Assembly: GCF_002688565.1 (NCBI RefSeq)
Contig: NZ_CP024011.1
Span: 2,790,001-2,854,000 of the forward strand
DNA length: 64,000 bases
From: Acinetobacter sp. LoGeW2-3
Lineage (GTDB): Bacteria > Pseudomonadota > Gammaproteobacteria > Pseudomonadales > Moraxellaceae
Reading direction: 5' to 3'
Shown: positions 1 to 7,237 of the stretch, piece after piece
Numbering within the stretch: the stretch's first letter is position 1
How the letters are laid out: each line of letters starts with the position of its first letter
Translations under genes and position numbers: made by a program
The notes under the pieces: generated by a model
Database searches by the model: none
Seen by the model: only the letters and a program-made list of their open reading frames with translations
Told to the model about the DNA's origin: nothing

Positions 1-330
1 CTTAAGCTGATCTAATGCCTTTTCAGCCCTATTACCAAAATCAGTAAAATTGCCGGCCGTAGATTTCGCATTATCACCAGCGCTCTTAATAATGCTTGTA
101 GCGCCATTTAAAGATTGAGTAAGTTTGTCTGCTAACTCACTGGTGCCTTTAGGAATGATATTGCCCATTTCCTTCGAGGTATCAGTGGTTGCTTGTTTTA
201 ATCGATTAGATTCTTGTTTTATTGCATTAAATACAGACTTTGCCGCATCTTCCGACTGTTTGATGTTGCCAACAAAGCCTTTAGTATCGGCATCCATGAC
301 TAATTTGAATGTTAAATTTTTACCAGACAT
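1..330 (-). CDS. tail tape measure protein, N-terminal part (truncated by window edge)
   Basis: The first 110 codons of a leftward gene are present. The product starts MSGKNLTFKLVMDADTKGF and continues with a run rich in Ala, Lys, Asn and Ser that looks alpha-helical (SEDAAKSVFNAIKQESNRL). A short beta-like start followed by long coiled helices is typical of siphophage tape measure proteins, which set tail length. The gene lies downstream of the tail tube and putative chaperone genes, the standard position. The ATG at 328-330 is preceded by a GAGGTCAG-like ribosome binding site. The rest lies outside the window. Confidence 0.75.
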   Translation of the reverse strand, partial: MSGKNLTFKLVMDADTKGFVGNIKQSEDAAKSVFNAIKQESNRLKQATTDTSKEMGNIIPKGTSELADKLTQSLNGATSIIKSAGDNAKSTAGNFTDFGNRAEKALDQLK

Positions 331-360
331 GCTGACCTCTAATCAAAATTGCAAGCAATA

Positions 361-380
361 AAAAACCCGCCGAAGCGGGT
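361..380 (-). terminator. intrinsic terminator upstream of tape measure gene
   Basis: ACCCGC-CGAA-GCGGGT hairpin followed on the minus strand by a T run. It lies between the moron cassette and the tape measure gene, so late transcription must read through it or restart below it. Confidence 0.75.
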
Positions 381-394
381 ATAAGCTAGGTATC

Positions 395-419
395 AAAAAA
401 GCACCCTAAAGTGCTTTTT
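395..419 (-). terminator. intrinsic terminator of moron cassette
   Basis: AAAAAGCAC-loop-GTGCTTTTT hairpin just past the stop codon of the PH-domain gene at 423. It is in tandem with the hairpin at 361-380. Confidence 0.75.
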
Positions 420-422
420 GAT

Positions 423-884
423 TTACGATACTTTTTTATCAGCATCATCTAATTCATCGAGAAAATTGTTTACTTGCTGTCTGAATTCCATTGGTCGTGA
501 AATATATGGAATTGGCGCATGTGAGCCCCCTACTCCTTTAACCACAATAGACCCAAAATTAAGAATGCGCCCCAAGATACCTTGATCCACACCTAGACTT
601 TCGACACGGTTAACTTTTAACTCGATTGTATTTCGACGTATTAAACCTGACTTTGCAATGATGCGTCTATTTGTTAGGGCTAGCTCTGTGGTTAAGACAT
701 GTACAGCAGCAATTGCAATTAAGATTAGACCGAAAATTAAAGATACTGCGCTTTTAGAACCAATTGCAGATAAAACAAATAATCCACCAAATAGTAAATA
801 CCAAAATTGGGATAGCCATGTTACTTGCGCTTTGATGATTATTTTTTCATCTCTTGCTAAATTTTCCTCAATATAACTGCCCAT
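423..884 (-). CDS. membrane protein with bacterial PH (bPH2/YdbT-like) domain
   Basis: 153 residues. Two hydrophobic segments (about 26-42 and 47-65) are followed by a bPH-type domain with the hallmark TNRRIIAKSGLIRR, the IEL-VNRVESL strand and a final GSIVVKGVGG strand pair. This layout, two helices then a cytoplasmic PH-like barrel, is that of the YdbS/YdbT PH-domain family, whose molecular role is largely unknown. It is the last gene of a three-gene set inserted between tail genes, transcribed with them and ended by two hairpins. It is not a usual virion protein, so I infer a moron acting at the host envelope. Domain call fairly sure, function unknown. Confidence 0.75.
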   Translation of the reverse strand: MGSYIEENLARDEKIIIKAQVTWLSQFWYLLFGGLFVLSAIGSKSAVSLIFGLILIAIAAVHVLTTELALTNRRIIAKSGLIRRNTIELKVNRVESLGVDQGILGRILNFGSIVVKGVGGSHAPIPYISRPMEFRQQVNNFLDELDDADKKVS

Positions 885-962
885 ATAACCCTCTTATAAA
901 GTATTAAAATAGTGGAAGCATACTAATACCTGCTTAGTTCTATATCAATGACTTGTTTAACC

Positions 963-1628
963 TTAAAGGGTTTCTTCCACCATACTTCCGCAATGCTTGC
1001 ATTTAATTGCAGCAAGTTTTATTTCTTCTGCACACAGCGGGCATAGCTTCATATCAGTAGCAACCGCCTGAATAGGAGTTTCTACACGCCTTCCTGCATT
1101 GTGGGAAAAAATATCATCTGATACCAGTTTTGTACTGGTGGTTTTTCGCACTTTAGGCTCAGGCTGATTTTGCTCATCTAAATCAATATTATTTAAAATT
1201 GGCTTATTTGCAGTTTTGGTAAATGCAGCATAAACCAGCAAAAGACTACCTATAAACAAGAAAACCCATCCATATTGTATTTGAACGGTGCTCATCATTG
1301 CTTCTGCCATGCCACTAAATGGATTGCCCTCAAGTTTATCTACAACATCACCCTTAATACTATTTAGCTTATAGAGCAGATAAATAAAATCTATCACCAC
1401 TATTAAAAGCGATATACCACCAGTAACCCGCAAAGGCTTTATATTGTTTATGAAAGCAAGTATAAGGCTGACAATCGACAACCCTAACAGCACATACCCA
1501 TCTGCACGCCCACTACTAAATACAGATATTGATCCGACAATAGGCATACTGACAATAGGGAGAAAAATCCCAAGTAAAAGCACAACCCCGCCCACTAAAC
1601 CAGCCAGCTGTTGTTTAGAAAATTCCAT
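963..1628 (-). CDS. four-helix membrane protein with C-terminal zinc ribbon
   Basis: 221 residues. Four hydrophobic stretches are visible in the first two thirds (near 8-30, 44-61, 68-88 and 118-137). A polar linker follows, then a C-terminal CPLC-x10-CKHC zinc ribbon with cysteines at 196, 199, 210 and 213, like the small zinc ribbons of UPF0547-type proteins. The start ATG at 1628 has a TAGGGGG ribosome site. It sits in the moron set between the PH-domain gene and a secreted protein gene. Function is unknown. The combination of membrane anchor and cytoplasmic zinc ribbon suggests a signalling or exclusion role, which is inference only. Confidence 0.65.
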   Translation of the reverse strand: MEFSKQQLAGLVGGVVLLLGIFLPIVSMPIVGSISVFSSGRADGYVLLGLSIVSLILAFINNIKPLRVTGGISLLIVVIDFIYLLYKLNSIKGDVVDKLEGNPFSGMAEAMMSTVQIQYGWVFLFIGSLLLVYAAFTKTANKPILNNIDLDEQNQPEPKVRKTTSTKLVSDDIFSHNAGRRVETPIQAVATDMKLCPLCAEEIKLAAIKCKHCGSMVEETL

Positions 1629-1637
1629 TCATACCCC

Positions 1638-1919
1638 CTACAAATTACGCCATAGAATTTTCACAATTCTATCTCGGCATAAAATAATGGTGTATTCCTG
1701 CAAATCTACCTGTTTTACATACTCAGTTGCTGCACAGTGAAAACGACCATCATTCAAAACATAGAATCTCGGCTTACCAAGTTCCAGTTTGCTTTTAACC
1801 GCATCATGACTGTCCCCGACTCTTACCAGGTCACCCGACGGCGCTCGGATACTTGTTGTTGTCTTCTCAGCATATGCAAACCCCGATACCAAACACAAAA
1901 CTAATAATAATTTTTTCAA
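1638..1919 (-). CDS. small secreted protein, DUF2845-like
   Basis: 93 residues with a clear signal peptide (MKKLLLVLCLVSGFAYA, cleavage after AYA). The mature part contains IRAPSGDLVRVGDSHDAV followed by LGKP, resembling the GDS-x-x-V...G-P pattern of DUF2845-type periplasmic proteins, and two cysteines that could pair (CAATEY and ILCRD). It is the first gene of the moron set, 10 bases before the next gene. Likely periplasmic. The DUF match is by eye and tentative. Confidence 0.6.
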   Translation of the reverse strand: MKKLLLVLCLVSGFAYAEKTTTSIRAPSGDLVRVGDSHDAVKSKLELGKPRFYVLNDGRFHCAATEYVKQVDLQEYTIILCRDRIVKILWRNL

Positions 1920-1972
1920 AACTATCCCCCTAAATTATTATTTTCCCATAATAACTTTAGGGTGATGCATGA

Positions 1973-2536
1973 TCAATCCGAAACCATTTCTTTTTTAAAT
2001 GATTCAAAACCTTTCTTGTCAGACTGTGCTACACGTGCTGCTACGGCGTTATTGAAGATTCCCTGTTTATACAACTTGTTTGCCGCTTTGACATAAGCCT
2101 GGAATGCGCCGTAGGTCATTTTCATAATTTCGCTATGTTGATGACCCATGGATACCAGAAACTGGAATGAATCGAACCAGGTAGATTCAGTAGTTGGCTT
2201 TTTGATGCCACATTTAGGCTTTTCATATTTGAAGTAAGCCTGGTTGACCAGCAGTACAGCTTTAAGCAGATCCTTAAATCCCTGCTCATCAGCAGCGAGT
2301 TTCATTAGTGATTCATGGTCCAGATCGGTAACGCATGCCATGGTCGAAATGACTTGCACACCGTGAGCCTTGAATAGCCCTGTCAAAATCTCATCTGAAT
2401 GATTTTGGTCTTTAATGAAGTTTTTCAGTACTTCAGCATGCGCTAACCACCGATCAAAGTCTTTCATCTGGATCTGACGTACTTCAATGTCATTCACTTT
2501 GATACTGCGATTCGTTGCTAGGAAAAAATCATTCAT
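1973..2536 (-). CDS. putative tail assembly chaperone
   Basis: 187 residues, soluble, mostly helical, with no signal or membrane segment. It lies between the tail tube and tape measure genes, where siphophages encode the chaperones that coat the tape measure protein. The first 110 residues and the last 60 (from GHQHSEIMKMTYGAFQAYV) look like two helical domains, reminiscent of the G and T parts of lambda gpG/gpGT, but here in one frame. I saw no slippery sequence and did not search exhaustively. The role is from position and composition only. Confidence 0.45.
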   Translation of the reverse strand: MNDFFLATNRSIKVNDIEVRQIQMKDFDRWLAHAEVLKNFIKDQNHSDEILTGLFKAHGVQVISTMACVTDLDHESLMKLAADEQGFKDLLKAVLLVNQAYFKYEKPKCGIKKPTTESTWFDSFQFLVSMGHQHSEIMKMTYGAFQAYVKAANKLYKQGIFNNAVAARVAQSDKKGFESFKKEMVSD

Positions 2537-2553
2537 GATGGGGTCTCAAGTAT

Positions 2554-2576
2554 TAAAAAACCGCCTTAGTGGCGGT
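2554..2576 (-). terminator. intrinsic terminator inside late operon
   Basis: ACCGCC-TTAGT-GGCGGT hairpin with a minus-strand T run, directly after the stop of the gene ending at 2577. Confidence 0.7.
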
Positions 2577-2783
2577 CTATTTAAATAGGGTTTTGCTTAT
2601 CCAATCCAAGGCTTTGATAATTGGTTTTTTAATTTCCGCCATCAGTTCATCGAGCGGATGTTTAGCTTGGAGTTTTTTGTGATACTTCAGTGCTTTTGAA
2701 TCATCATTACTACAAAAGCCTTTGGCTGCAACTTGTCTTTCAATAATTTCAATCTGCTCACGATGATTCATCTTCTCACCCAT
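2577..2783 (-). CDS. small phage protein, unknown function
   Basis: 68 residues if started at 2783, or 64 from the second Met at 2771, which has a close GGTGAG upstream. Charged, helical, with one Cys in KGFCSNDD and an amphipathic C terminus (IKKPIIKALDWISKTLFK). It overlaps the end of the preceding gene by 8 bases, so the two are probably translationally coupled. Not recognised. The position between tail tube and chaperone genes suggests an accessory gene rather than a structural one. Confidence 0.55.
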   Translation of the reverse strand: MGEKMNHREQIEIIERQVAAKGFCSNDDSKALKYHKKLQAKHPLDELMAEIKKPIIKALDWISKTLFK

Positions 2784-3027
2784 GCAAAAAATCAGCTAAG
2801 ACAATATACCCATCTTTAAACTTGTCTGTAATGCCAATCAATTCAACTTGAATATTATTGCCATTAAAATGTGTACCATATGGCAGTGTTAGGTCGGCAT
2901 ATTTATGATCGTATTGTGCCATATAAGCTGTTTGCTTTGCCGATTCCTCATCTTTAGCTGCCACAACCAAGCCTACGAATTCATCATAACTAGGGTCATC
3001 ATTGCGTGTGATTCGGTAGAGGTTCAT
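2776..3027 (-). CDS. small phage protein, unknown function
   Basis: 83 residues from the ATG at 3027, chosen because GGTGAG lies seven bases upstream; a GTG nine bases earlier is possible. The product (MNLYRITRNDDPSYDEFVGL) is a mixed alpha/beta soluble protein with VVAAKDEESAKQTAYMA, a pattern of short proteins annotated as hypothetical in many phages. It overlaps the next gene by 8 bases. No function can be given. Confidence 0.6.
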   Translation of the reverse strand: MNLYRITRNDDPSYDEFVGLVVAAKDEESAKQTAYMAQYDHKYADLTLPYGTHFNGNNIQVELIGITDKFKDGYIVLADFLHG

Positions 3028-3086
3028 TATTCTCACCTATGCTTATAATTCTGCTTCAATTATAGCATCAGTGAAAAATACAGGCA

Positions 3087-3107
3087 CAAAAAAAGACGCA
3101 TAGCGCC
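3087..3107 (-). terminator. intrinsic terminator after tail tube gene
   Basis: On the minus strand GGCGC-TAT-GCGTC is followed by seven T. A longer outer pairing CAGGCACAAA/TTTGTGCCTG (3081-3127) encloses it. Confidence 0.6.
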
Positions 3108-3134
3108 GTGGAGGTTCTTTGTGCCTGCATGGGT

Positions 3135-3890
3135 TTAGCTTGTTGCCGGAATCGTTACGATATGACCATATAAGCCAAGTGTTGGGTCTGTTTCTTTACC
3201 CACATCGGATAAGGCCTGACCAGAGATTTCATACTGACCCAGCTCTTCATGAATCAATGGGAAAGTTGTTTCTGGTGACTTCTTGGTACGCCATAAGCGC
3301 ACAGCCATGTGCTTACCATTTGCTGTATTCACCCCTTTGAAGAACAATTCATATTCTTCATTAAAGTTGTTTGCCAAAGTGGTATGTGTTACGGCGCCAG
3401 TCGTATAAGTTGCCAGAATAGGCATCGTGAGATCAGCCACGTCATGGAAAATCACAGTGCCAAACTTAGCATCCACGGTGTACTGATCATCGGTAAGTGT
3501 TTTTGGTGTGCCACTAGCAGAATCCTTAAAAGACACTTGGGATAAGTTATAACCCTTTAATTGAATTTCCTGACCAGTAACCACAGTCCCTAGAGACTCA
3601 TCAGTGATGGTGTTACTTGCAACTTCAGAATTTGTACCAGAGACAATGTACTCCAGATTATCTTTGTCCACTTCCTCAAGTGTTCCAGAGAAATTCACAG
3701 AGGTTGTATTCACCATTGTGAAATCAGTTGTGCGATTACCTGATGTTGATTCCTGATGCTCAATAATGTCTGCACCAATTTCAAGCTCAAAATCAGGCAC
3801 GTTGCCAAGGTGACGCATAGCACCAGCAATACCATTGGTTAGTTTGGATAAGTAGAATTTACCCTGCAATGAAATATATTCTTTAGCCAT
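3135..3890 (-). CDS. major tail tube protein
   Basis: 251 residues. The start MAKEYISLQGKFYLSKLTNG and the following beta-rich, Gly/Thr-rich sequence match siphophage tail tube proteins (gpV-like class), which stack as hexamers round the tape measure protein. A middle region (TVVTGQEIQLKGYNLSQVSF) looks like an inserted beta domain. Length suits the family. Its ATG overlaps the TAA of the upstream 56-codon gene (TAATG), so expression is coupled. No protease or enzyme motif is present. Confidence 0.75.
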   Translation of the reverse strand: MAKEYISLQGKFYLSKLTNGIAGAMRHLGNVPDFELEIGADIIEHQESTSGNRTTDFTMVNTTSVNFSGTLEEVDKDNLEYIVSGTNSEVASNTITDESLGTVVTGQEIQLKGYNLSQVSFKDSASGTPKTLTDDQYTVDAKFGTVIFHDVADLTMPILATYTTGAVTHTTLANNFNEEYELFFKGVNTANGKHMAVRLWRTKKSPETTFPLIHEELGQYEISGQALSDVGKETDPTLGLYGHIVTIPATS

Positions 3891-4060
3891 TACTTTTCAT
3901 CCCCTGTGGTTTTCTTGGCTGGAGCAGCTTTAGGTTCAGGCATTTCCTGAATCACACCATCTGCCAGTAATTTTTTAATCTGAGCACCATCCAATCCGCC
4001 GACCATATCGCCTTTTTGAAAGCGGCCGACAGGCTGAGTTGCCTTATATTGTTTTGCCAT
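3890..4060 (-). CDS. 56-residue phage protein, paralogue of the gene at 5420-5767
   Basis: A short gene: MAKQYKATQPVGRFQKGDMV, then GGLDGAQIKKLLADGVIQE and a Lys/Pro/Ala tail. The pattern G-x-F-x-x-G-D...GL...LL..G.I.E is shared with the first 40 residues of the 115-residue protein at 5420-5767. A TAATG overlap with the tail tube gene and the short gap after the tail terminator gene support that it is real. Function unknown; perhaps a small head-tail joining or linker protein. Confidence 0.7.
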   Translation of the reverse strand: MAKQYKATQPVGRFQKGDMVGGLDGAQIKKLLADGVIQEMPEPKAAPAKKTTGDEK

Positions 4061-4069
4061 GACTGGCTC

Positions 4070-4492
4070 CTAAATGAATTTTTGTGATTCAAAGATAATC
4101 GTGATGTATGCAAAGCCAGGACTGTAGCCATCCCGTACCGAAATCATTTCCAGCGCTGTCCGTGATGCTTGAGGTTGCCAACCCGAAAGCAGTTGAATTA
4201 CTTTCTCGGTCAAAAGCCCTGCTTCATCACTTACAGCACGTCCATCGGTCATTTGAGACTGAGCATTACGACACGCCACCGTGACCGCCCATTGCTGGCC
4301 GATCTGATTAATACTTCCACGGCCTGCACTTGCCTTTTTATCTATACGGACAAAATTGACATGTGCCGACGGCGCAACCTGCGACATCTCCGTCACAGTG
4401 ACTGAATTCAACGGCGTATAGATCTTTAGAAACTCTGGAATTTCTTTCAGCTTATTTGCAATCTCATCACGTACCGCGAAGAAGGTGCTCAT
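4070..4492 (-). CDS. tail terminator-like protein (Gp37/DUF1834-like)
   Basis: 140 residues, alpha/beta. It begins with a helix (FFAVRDEIANKLKEIPEFLKIY), followed by SVTVTEMSQ, a strand with HVNFVRID, WAVTVACRN, a helix (EAGLLTEKVIQLL) and a last strand FAYITIIFES. This order fits the small tail terminator or neck proteins that cap the tail tube and join it to the head. It overlaps the virion morphogenesis gene by 26 bases and lies just before the tube gene. The family name is by fold and position only. Confidence 0.6.
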   Translation of the reverse strand: MSTFFAVRDEIANKLKEIPEFLKIYTPLNSVTVTEMSQVAPSAHVNFVRIDKKASAGRGSINQIGQQWAVTVACRNAQSQMTDGRAVSDEAGLLTEKVIQLLSGWQPQASRTALEMISVRDGYSPGFAYITIIFESQKFI

Positions 4493-4964
4493 CTATAAAA
4501 CTCCCAACAATGTCTAAAACCATAACTTCATCCTCAGCATCAATACCAAGCTGAGTCCGAGGTGGAATAATGGATTGCTTAACCTTTCGATATTGACCAC
4601 CCACCGCGAAAGTAATGTATTGACCATTCTTGGGTAGGATTGTTGCGCCGTAATGCAGATGAGGTGCATAGGCAACATCTGTACCCACTTCCACACCATT
4701 TGAAAGCACATTGTGAGTATAGGAATTCATTAAACGACCAGTATCACGCAGCGTTTCACCGCCTTGCATACGTGCACGCCATGAAATCCGCCATGGATTG
4801 CCATCTACACCGGTACCAGTTAGAAACCGATGCTGAGTACTGTTGACCAACCCAGCACCAATCTCATCAAACAACTGGCTCTTGAGTGAATCAAAGTCAC
4901 CTAATTGACTCAGCACCGCTTCAATAGGTGAACTATCAGCTCGAATGGTTATTGCGAAAGCCAT
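4467..4964 (-). CDS. virion morphogenesis / tail completion protein (Mu gpG-like)
   Basis: 165 residues from the ATG at 4964, chosen because GAGGT lies just upstream; a GTG six bases earlier is also in frame. Motifs WRISWRARMQGGETLRDTGRL and YAPHLHYGATI with a C-terminal IPPRTQLGI are the signature of phage virion morphogenesis proteins (Phage_tail_S family): a GxTLxDTGxL helix, then the YAxxHxxG turn, then the PxR-x-F/L-G motif. Members act in head-tail joining or tail completion. Placed between the DUF1320 and tail terminator genes, as in Mu-like modules. Confidence 0.85.
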   Translation of the reverse strand: MAFAITIRADSSPIEAVLSQLGDFDSLKSQLFDEIGAGLVNSTQHRFLTGTGVDGNPWRISWRARMQGGETLRDTGRLMNSYTHNVLSNGVEVGTDVAYAPHLHYGATILPKNGQYITFAVGGQYRKVKQSIIPPRTQLGIDAEDEVMVLDIVGSFIDEHLLRGT

Positions 4965-4971
4965 AAACACC

Positions 4972-5412
4972 TCACTTCATGCTGGGCATCATGTCTAAAG
5001 TGGCATCACCAAATACACCACCGGTATATGAAGTACCGACTGGTGCCGTTGATGGTCGCCCTTTAGGCTGGTCATCCACGATCTGGTTTGTTTCAGGTAA
5101 CTGAATCTGCAAATGTGCTTTGTTGTCAGCCACACGTTTTAAAAATGCGATTGCATCTTCATAACGCTGTCGCACTTCTTCAGTGGGTTGCTGAAAGTAA
5201 AGCCGATAGCGTGCGATGTCACACGCCATACGCTTTAAATTACTCGGCACATTGGGAAGCGGCAAAGGATAACGACCACCAATGTGACCGTTAATCTCTT
5301 CTGTTGCATCCTGAATTGCATCGGTTACTGAAGACTGAGAAGGAAGCATCGTTTTCAAACCCTCAATCTCATCACCAAATCGTGCGACCAAATCTGCTTC
5401 AGTCGCATACAT
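4972..5412 (-). CDS. DUF1320 family protein (Mu gp36-like)
   Basis: 146 residues beginning MYATEADLVARFGDEIEGL, with a conserved helical core (EINGHIGGRYPLPLPNVPS, LKRMACDIARYRLY, VRQRYEDAIAFLKRVA). This is the DUF1320 family, which includes Mu gp36, probably a head-completion or adaptor protein next to the capsid. The C-terminal 40 residues (from NQIVDDQPKGR) are Gly/Pro/Thr-rich and likely flexible. It is two codons from the next downstream gene and carries that gene's ribosome site in its stop region. Confidence 0.85.
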   Translation of the reverse strand: MYATEADLVARFGDEIEGLKTMLPSQSSVTDAIQDATEEINGHIGGRYPLPLPNVPSNLKRMACDIARYRLYFQQPTEEVRQRYEDAIAFLKRVADNKAHLQIQLPETNQIVDDQPKGRPSTAPVGTSYTGGVFGDATLDMMPSMK

Positions 5413-5419
5413 GGGTCAC

Positions 5420-5767
5420 CTACTTGGCTGCTTTTTTAGCTTCAGCCTCTGCTTTTTTCAAAGCTGCCTGAGCGTCAGATAAAGCCTTTTCAAGCTCAAC
5501 CGCCTTTTGGTTTGCAGCTGTTAGATCCTGCTCGGCTTTTGCCTTCTGTTCAGCCAATTCGGTACTAGCTTTGGTCAGTTCAGCATTAGCCTTTTCAAGC
5601 TCAACCAAACGTGCTGCTGTGCCATCGGCTTTAGGTTCTTCTTTGGCTTTCGCCTCTTCAATAGCTCCAGATGTTAAAAGGGCCTGAAGTTTTTTATCTT
5701 CAAGCCCTTTGATTTCGTCACCTGGCATAAAGTGCCCGATGGATTGTTTGGCAATATACTTTGGCAT
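5420..5767 (-). CDS. phage protein with small N-terminal domain and long coiled coil
   Basis: 115 residues. Residues 1-40 (IAKQSIGHFMPGDEIKGLED then LQALLTSGAIEEAK) resemble the 56-residue protein at 3890-4060. Residues 50-115 are an Ala/Lys/Glu heptad-rich coiled coil (KANAELTKASTELAEQKAKA). Its position between major capsid and DUF1320 matches the small Mu gp35-type gene. Probably a structural accessory; the coiled coil may oligomerise. The specific role is unknown. Confidence 0.6.
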   Translation of the reverse strand: MPKYIAKQSIGHFMPGDEIKGLEDKKLQALLTSGAIEEAKAKEEPKADGTAARLVELEKANAELTKASTELAEQKAKAEQDLTAANQKAVELEKALSDAQAALKKAEAEAKKAAK

Positions 5768-5777
5768 TTTCTACTCC

Positions 5778-6857
5778 TTACAAGGTAATAAAGCCGGTAC
5801 CACAAACCACACCGTTCTTATTAGAAGGCACAACCAGTGGAGCAGATTCAGTCATCAAAATAATGCCGCTTGGATCTTCACAGTACCATTGACGATCAAA
5901 GTACTGTTGGGCAACGCCGTTGGCCAGCATGTTCTTAATCTTACAGTGAGCAACAGAGCCATTGGTATCAGATACCAGCGAGAAGAAGTCTTTAGGAATA
6001 AAACGATTCACCTGACCTTTGCTGCGGTAGGTTGCGTCATATACCCAGAACTCGATCCCATCAAACGTACCTTTAAAGGTCGCAGATTCTTTGACACCAA
6101 AGCTTGGATTAACCGGAACTGAAATTCCTGCATACGGCGTAACGAATTCTTTTTTGAATTCTGCATCATTCCATAGTGCAGCCCATACTGAGCCAGACAT
6201 GATGGCTTTCTTAGCCTCACCACCATCTGCAGCTAATTGACGTTCCAGCATGCGCTTGATGTCATCAACTGGTTTTGCACCTACTTCATTCCATGCAGTC
6301 ACTGGTGAGTACGTTAATGATGCATCACGACGGTAATCCACCAGGTTGTATTCATAGTCATCTGAATGAAGAACGTATTTACCATTTTTCAGTAAATCAA
6401 TCGCCATCATCATGACCGAATTATCAATCGCATCATGGTTACGCTTCATGACTGAGATCTGGGAAATCACCATCTTTTCCTGATCAGATAACTGCTGATT
6501 GCCAGTTGAGATAATACCTGCAGAACGTAGACGTTCAAGCAAAGCAATTTCAAATGTTTCTGCTGGGGTAACCTGATTTTTTGGCTTGTAGTAAGCTGGC
6601 TTCACATGACGAACTTCGCCAGACTGAGTGGTGTCAAATGGTTTACCAGGTTGTTGTGGTGATACCAGTGGTGCTAGATCGTGTTCAGCAGACAACTCAG
6701 CCAAAGGCACATCATCACGAGTGAATAGTGGGCGATTTGGAAATAGTTGATCCAGAAGCCAAGTGTCCATTGGTCGATAATTCGAGTGGATCAGTGCAAG
6801 CTCACCCACATCAAGAAGTTCAAGTGGAGCACCTTCAATATTAAAAGACTGTGGCAT
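5778..6857 (-). CDS. major capsid protein (capsid protein E family)
   Basis: 359 residues, the usual size for lambda gpE-type capsid proteins of the HK97 fold. Visible features are an N-terminal arm with WLLDQLFPNRPLFTRDDVPL, a long spine helix region (LLERLRSAGIISTGNQQLS...KNGKY), the strand GTFDGIEFWVYDATY, and a C-terminal ESAPLVVPSNKNGVVCGTGF. The motif PxYKPKNQVTPAETFEI before the spine is typical of this family. It follows the decoration protein gene by five bases, as in lambda D-E. Confidence 0.9.
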   Translation of the reverse strand: MPQSFNIEGAPLELLDVGELALIHSNYRPMDTWLLDQLFPNRPLFTRDDVPLAELSAEHDLAPLVSPQQPGKPFDTTQSGEVRHVKPAYYKPKNQVTPAETFEIALLERLRSAGIISTGNQQLSDQEKMVISQISVMKRNHDAIDNSVMMMAIDLLKNGKYVLHSDDYEYNLVDYRRDASLTYSPVTAWNEVGAKPVDDIKRMLERQLAADGGEAKKAIMSGSVWAALWNDAEFKKEFVTPYAGISVPVNPSFGVKESATFKGTFDGIEFWVYDATYRSKGQVNRFIPKDFFSLVSDTNGSVAHCKIKNMLANGVAQQYFDRQWYCEDPSGIILMTESAPLVVPSNKNGVVCGTGFITL

Positions 6858-6862
6858 GTTGT

Positions 6863-7234
6863 TTACACCTTAGAAAGTTCGATTTTGTTTTTAGTTGCTT
6901 TGGCACGTGCTGCATCGTATTTAGCGGCAGCAAGCAAAGTTCCGCTTAATGACACTGCTTCAATGCTGAATACGCCACCGTAATACACTGGAATTTCAAT
7001 TCCAGCAGCTGCTTTGATAGTGGCTTCTGCAGCAGTAACATCTTGGCCACAGATTACATCCCACGTTTTTTCATCAGCGGCATGAGTAAGTACATTAGCT
7101 TCGGATAATGCTAATAAATCACCCTTTTTGTACGCCGTAGCTGTAGTTACTTTGGCATTAGCACGACGTAACTTTTCATTGTCTAGGACCAGCTTTTTAG
7201 ACTGAACCGTAATGTTTGGAATAACCTGGCTCAT
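6863..7234 (-). CDS. head decoration protein (lambda gpD-like)
   Basis: 123 residues, beta-rich, with AYKKGDLLALSEANVLTHAA, an acidic WDVICGQDVTAAE segment and AGIEIPVYYGGVFSIEAVSL, the regular pattern of lambda gpD-type head decoration proteins that bind capsid threefold points and stabilise the filled head. It sits between protease/scaffold and capsid genes, the standard order. Length (gpD is about 110) is right. Confidence 0.85.
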   Translation of the reverse strand: MSQVIPNITVQSKKLVLDNEKLRRANAKVTTATAYKKGDLLALSEANVLTHAADEKTWDVICGQDVTAAEATIKAAAGIEIPVYYGGVFSIEAVSLSGTLLAAAKYDAARAKATKNKIELSKV

Positions 7235-7237
7235 GAA

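Noticed and set aside
1973..2576. Programmed frameshift between tail chaperone and next gene
   Set aside because: The downstream gene is separated by about 50 bases and a signal peptide gene follows, so a G/GT-type fusion is not supported.
5709..6122. 137-codon plus-strand frame
   Set aside because: Antisense to the major capsid gene, which has clear family motifs; no support of its own.
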